NCBI GenBank assembly: GCA_965651815.1
Contig: CBFGTJ010000154.1
Coordinates: forward strand, 1-7,510
Direction of reading: 5' to 3'
Length of the DNA: 7,510 nucleotides
Origin: CBFGTJ01 sp965651815
GTDB taxonomy: Bacteria > Actinomycetota > Acidimicrobiia > Acidimicrobiales > Microtrichaceae
The notes below the pieces were generated by a model, which did not search any database, was not told the DNA's origin, and worked only from the letters and a program-made list of their open reading frames with translations. This document shows positions 6,613 through 7,510 of this stretch, piece after piece; position 1 is the stretch's first letter, and each line of letters begins with the position of its first letter. Both the position numbers and the translations under genes were made by a program.

Positions 6613-6660
6613 GAAGGCCGGACCTCGCTGGGAGAGGTTGAGGGTGGAGGCCCGGCCTTC
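6613..6660. repeat. Inverted repeat with inner hairpin inside the remnant
   Basis: GAAGGCCGG (6613-6621) and CCGGCCTTC (6652-6660) are perfect 9-bp inverted arms. Just inside the left arm, ACCTC (6622-6626) pairs with GAGGT (6634-6638). The structure lies shortly before the point where aminotransferase similarity begins (6600). It could be a terminator behind the hydrolase gene, the scar of a deletion, or chance in GC-rich DNA. Confidence 0.45.
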
Positions 6661-6725
6661 GACCCATCCACACGCCAGCTCAACGAACGGGGCCGGCGCC
6701 GCGTTGACGCCGACCCGCGACTTCT

Positions 6726-7376
6726 TCACGCGCCGCGGGCAGATCCGCCGAGCGAGGCCTCGATCTCGTCGACGGTGAGCAGGTGCACACCGATCCCCGC
6801 CAGTTCGGCGAGGCCGCGGTCGTACGCACCCGACACGGCGTCGACGGCGAGCACCGTGCGGTAGTCCCGCTCGCTGGCCTCGTAGATCGAGGTCCTGGGG
6901 CAGTTCGGGAAGTTGCACCCGGCGAAGACCAGCGTCGACACGCCGAGCCCCCGCAGGTGGGCGTCGAGCGGTGTGTCGTAGAAGGCGCCCCAGCGCGGCT
7001 TGTAGAGCGCGAACTCGTTCGGCCCGAGGTGCTGGATGCCGCCGTCGAGCAGCAGCCGGTCGTCGAGCTCCGGCGAGGGGCCGTCGAGGAGCTCCGGGGC
7101 CAGCATCCGGCCGGGCGTGCCGGGGCGGAGGACGGGCTCGGGCCCGCGCACGAGCTCCCGGCGGCTCAGCTCGGCGTTCGAGCCGTCGGCCAGGTAGAGG
7201 CGCACGACGTGCACGATGGGTCGCGACGCCGAGCGAGCGGCGGCGCAGAGCTCGGCCATGGCCGGCAGCGCAGCGGAGGTGCCGGGCACCTCGAGCGGTT
7301 GGCCGTCGAGCGTGTCCACCTGCACGTCGATGGTGACGAGCGCAGCCTTCCCCCACTCGGGCGCGGTGGCGTCCAT
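6726..7376 (-). CDS. Isochorismatase-family cysteine hydrolase
   Basis: A 216-residue cytoplasmic member of the isochorismatase-like cysteine hydrolases (nicotinamidase, ureidoacrylate amidohydrolase RutB, N-carbamoylsarcosine amidase and others), which hydrolyse amides or vinyl ethers. The catalytic Asp17 is in VTIDVQVD, Lys126 in LYKPRWGAFYDT, and the nucleophile is most likely Cys159 in GCNFPNCPRTSIYEA, where the family usually has TNxCVxxT. Here it is FPNCPRTS, a variant that argues against a standard nicotinamidase. VLAVDAVSGAYDRG (175-188) is also family-typical. The exact substrate is unknown. The ATG at 7376 has no ribosome site; a GATACT box lies 9 bases upstream, so a very short leader is likely. 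Its TGA overlaps the GTG of the aminotransferase remnant, suggesting it led an operon with that gene and ald. Confidence 0.9.
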   Translation of the reverse strand: MDATAPEWGKAALVTIDVQVDTLDGQPLEVPGTSAALPAMAELCAAARSASRPIVHVVRLYLADGSNAELSRRELVRGPEPVLRPGTPGRMLAPELLDGPSPELDDRLLLDGGIQHLGPNEFALYKPRWGAFYDTPLDAHLRGLGVSTLVFAGCNFPNCPRTSIYEASERDYRTVLAVDAVSGAYDRGLAELAGIGVHLLTVDEIEASLGGSARGA

Positions 7377-7385
7377 GCGACGGGC

Positions 7386-7391
7386 AGTATC
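7386..7391 (-). promoter_or_regulatory. Candidate -10 box of the hydrolase gene
   Basis: GATACT on the minus strand keeps the A and final T of the -10 consensus and resembles TATACT. It ends 9 bases before the ATG at 7376, giving a leader of about 2-4 bases. The -35 position lies inside the inverted repeat at 7399-7427 and shows no clear hexamer. Confidence 0.45.
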
Positions 7392-7398
7392 GCACCGA

Positions 7399-7427
7399 CC
7401 GCTCCCCCGCCACCGTTGCGGGAGCGG
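7399..7427. repeat. Perfect 8-bp inverted repeat upstream of the hydrolase gene, candidate operator
   Basis: CCGCTCCC (7399-7406) and GGGAGCGG (7420-7427) are perfect inverted arms with a 13-base spacer. The centre is at about -34 relative to the start site predicted from GATACT, so a bound regulator would cover the -35 region. As RNA it could also form a hairpin and end a transcript from the right, but no T tract follows. Confidence 0.45.
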
Positions 7428-7510
7428 CCGCCCTCTCGGCGTCGGGCCGGCGGTGCGGCCACGCGGTCAATTGAGCGCCCGAGGTGCCGACAGGACCTAC
7501 CGGAACTCGC
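7428..7510. other. Right-edge non-coding stretch
   Basis: No recognisable gene. It contains the AT-rich palindrome TCAATTGA (7467-7474), notable in such GC-rich DNA, which supplies TTGACC on the minus strand and TTGAGC on the plus strand as possible -35 boxes. No matching -10 box is found at the normal distance within the window. Confidence 0.3.

Larger units (their letters stand above)
6296..6729 (-). pseudogene. Class III (PLP-dependent) aminotransferase remnant, truncated and frameshifted
   Basis: From the GTG at 6729 one frame shows strong GC3 coding bias for 87 codons; the bias then moves to another frame at about 6466-6472 and runs 57 codons to TGA at 6296. Joined across that point, the text matches the middle and late part of class III aminotransferases: RTG (44-46), GYQPDMNTLAEGAS (58-71, family TLAKG), GGVTVRDRLPG (78-88), PFHEETDSFLHG, then GTTIGGHPVSCAAAL with the PLP-phosphate threonine. 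One base added to the GGG run at 6467-6469 would restore the frame. Glu68 (codon 6526-6528, GAG) stands where the Schiff-base Lys (AAG) belongs. Only about 144 codons remain of the family's 420-460, so at least 190 upstream and about 70 downstream residues are gone. The first 43 codons are not recognised. The GTG overlaps the upstream stop and the TGA overlaps the ald start. Original substrate is unknown. Confidence 0.8.

Noticed and set aside
6287..6864. Plus-strand open frames across the remnant region
   Set aside because: Composition is low in complexity, and the opposite strand carries aminotransferase motifs with clear codon bias.
6406..7470. Minus-strand 354-codon open frame
   Set aside because: Its first two thirds are a shadow of the hydrolase gene in another frame. 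Only the part from GTG 6729 down has coding bias, and it is described as part of the remnant.
7467..7474. TCAATTGA palindrome with TTGACC as a -35 promoter box
   Set aside because: No -10 box at 16-19 bases on either strand; an 8-base palindrome alone is weak evidence.
1..7510. CRISPR array, insertion sequence or defence system
   Set aside because: No regularly spaced direct repeats, transposase, nuclease, toxin or other such domain was found on either strand.

Overview
The window is very GC-rich with strongly GC-biased third codon positions. Many genes lack an obvious ribosome site and sit just behind TANNNT boxes. A two-domain KorA-type 2-oxoglutarate:ferredoxin oxidoreductase subunit is present, as is known in mycobacteria. 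Together these point to an actinobacterium (Actinomycetota, perhaps Pseudonocardiales or Mycobacteriales). The exact genus cannot be read from this stretch. All genes but one lie on the minus strand.

Layout from left to right: (i) 1-1481, the N-terminal 493 residues of korA, cut by the left edge. (ii) 1592-1665, a tRNA-Val(TAC) with a strong hairpin directly behind it. (iii) 1711-3198, a polytopic membrane protein resembling GT-C/ArnT-type glycosyltransferases. (iv) 3247-3750 and 3767-4528, a two-gene operon of a Nudix hydrolase preceded by an inositol-monophosphatase-family phosphatase. (v) 4601-5167, the only plus-strand gene, an acidic protein of unknown function divergent from the phosphatase. 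(vi) 5196-6299, alanine dehydrogenase, convergent with the unknown gene. (vii) 6296-6729, a decayed class III aminotransferase fragment. (viii) 6726-7376, an isochorismatase-family cysteine hydrolase. (ix) 7377-7510, its upstream region with a perfect 8-bp inverted repeat.

Most genes are housekeeping or ordinary accessory metabolism. The most informative region is 5196-7427. It looks like an ancestral operon of hydrolase, aminotransferase and alanine dehydrogenase, with start and stop codons overlapping as GTGA at both internal junctions. The middle gene is now a relic: it is cut short at both ends, has one base missing in a G run, and carries Glu where the PLP-binding Lys is expected. An aminotransferase feeding alanine to alanine dehydrogenase is a known pairing (for example taurine:pyruvate aminotransferase with Ald), so the remaining genes may be survivors of a lost amine-catabolic route.

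I see no CRISPR array, insertion sequence, phage gene, toxin-antitoxin pair or defence system. I do not believe the window contains a wholly new system.
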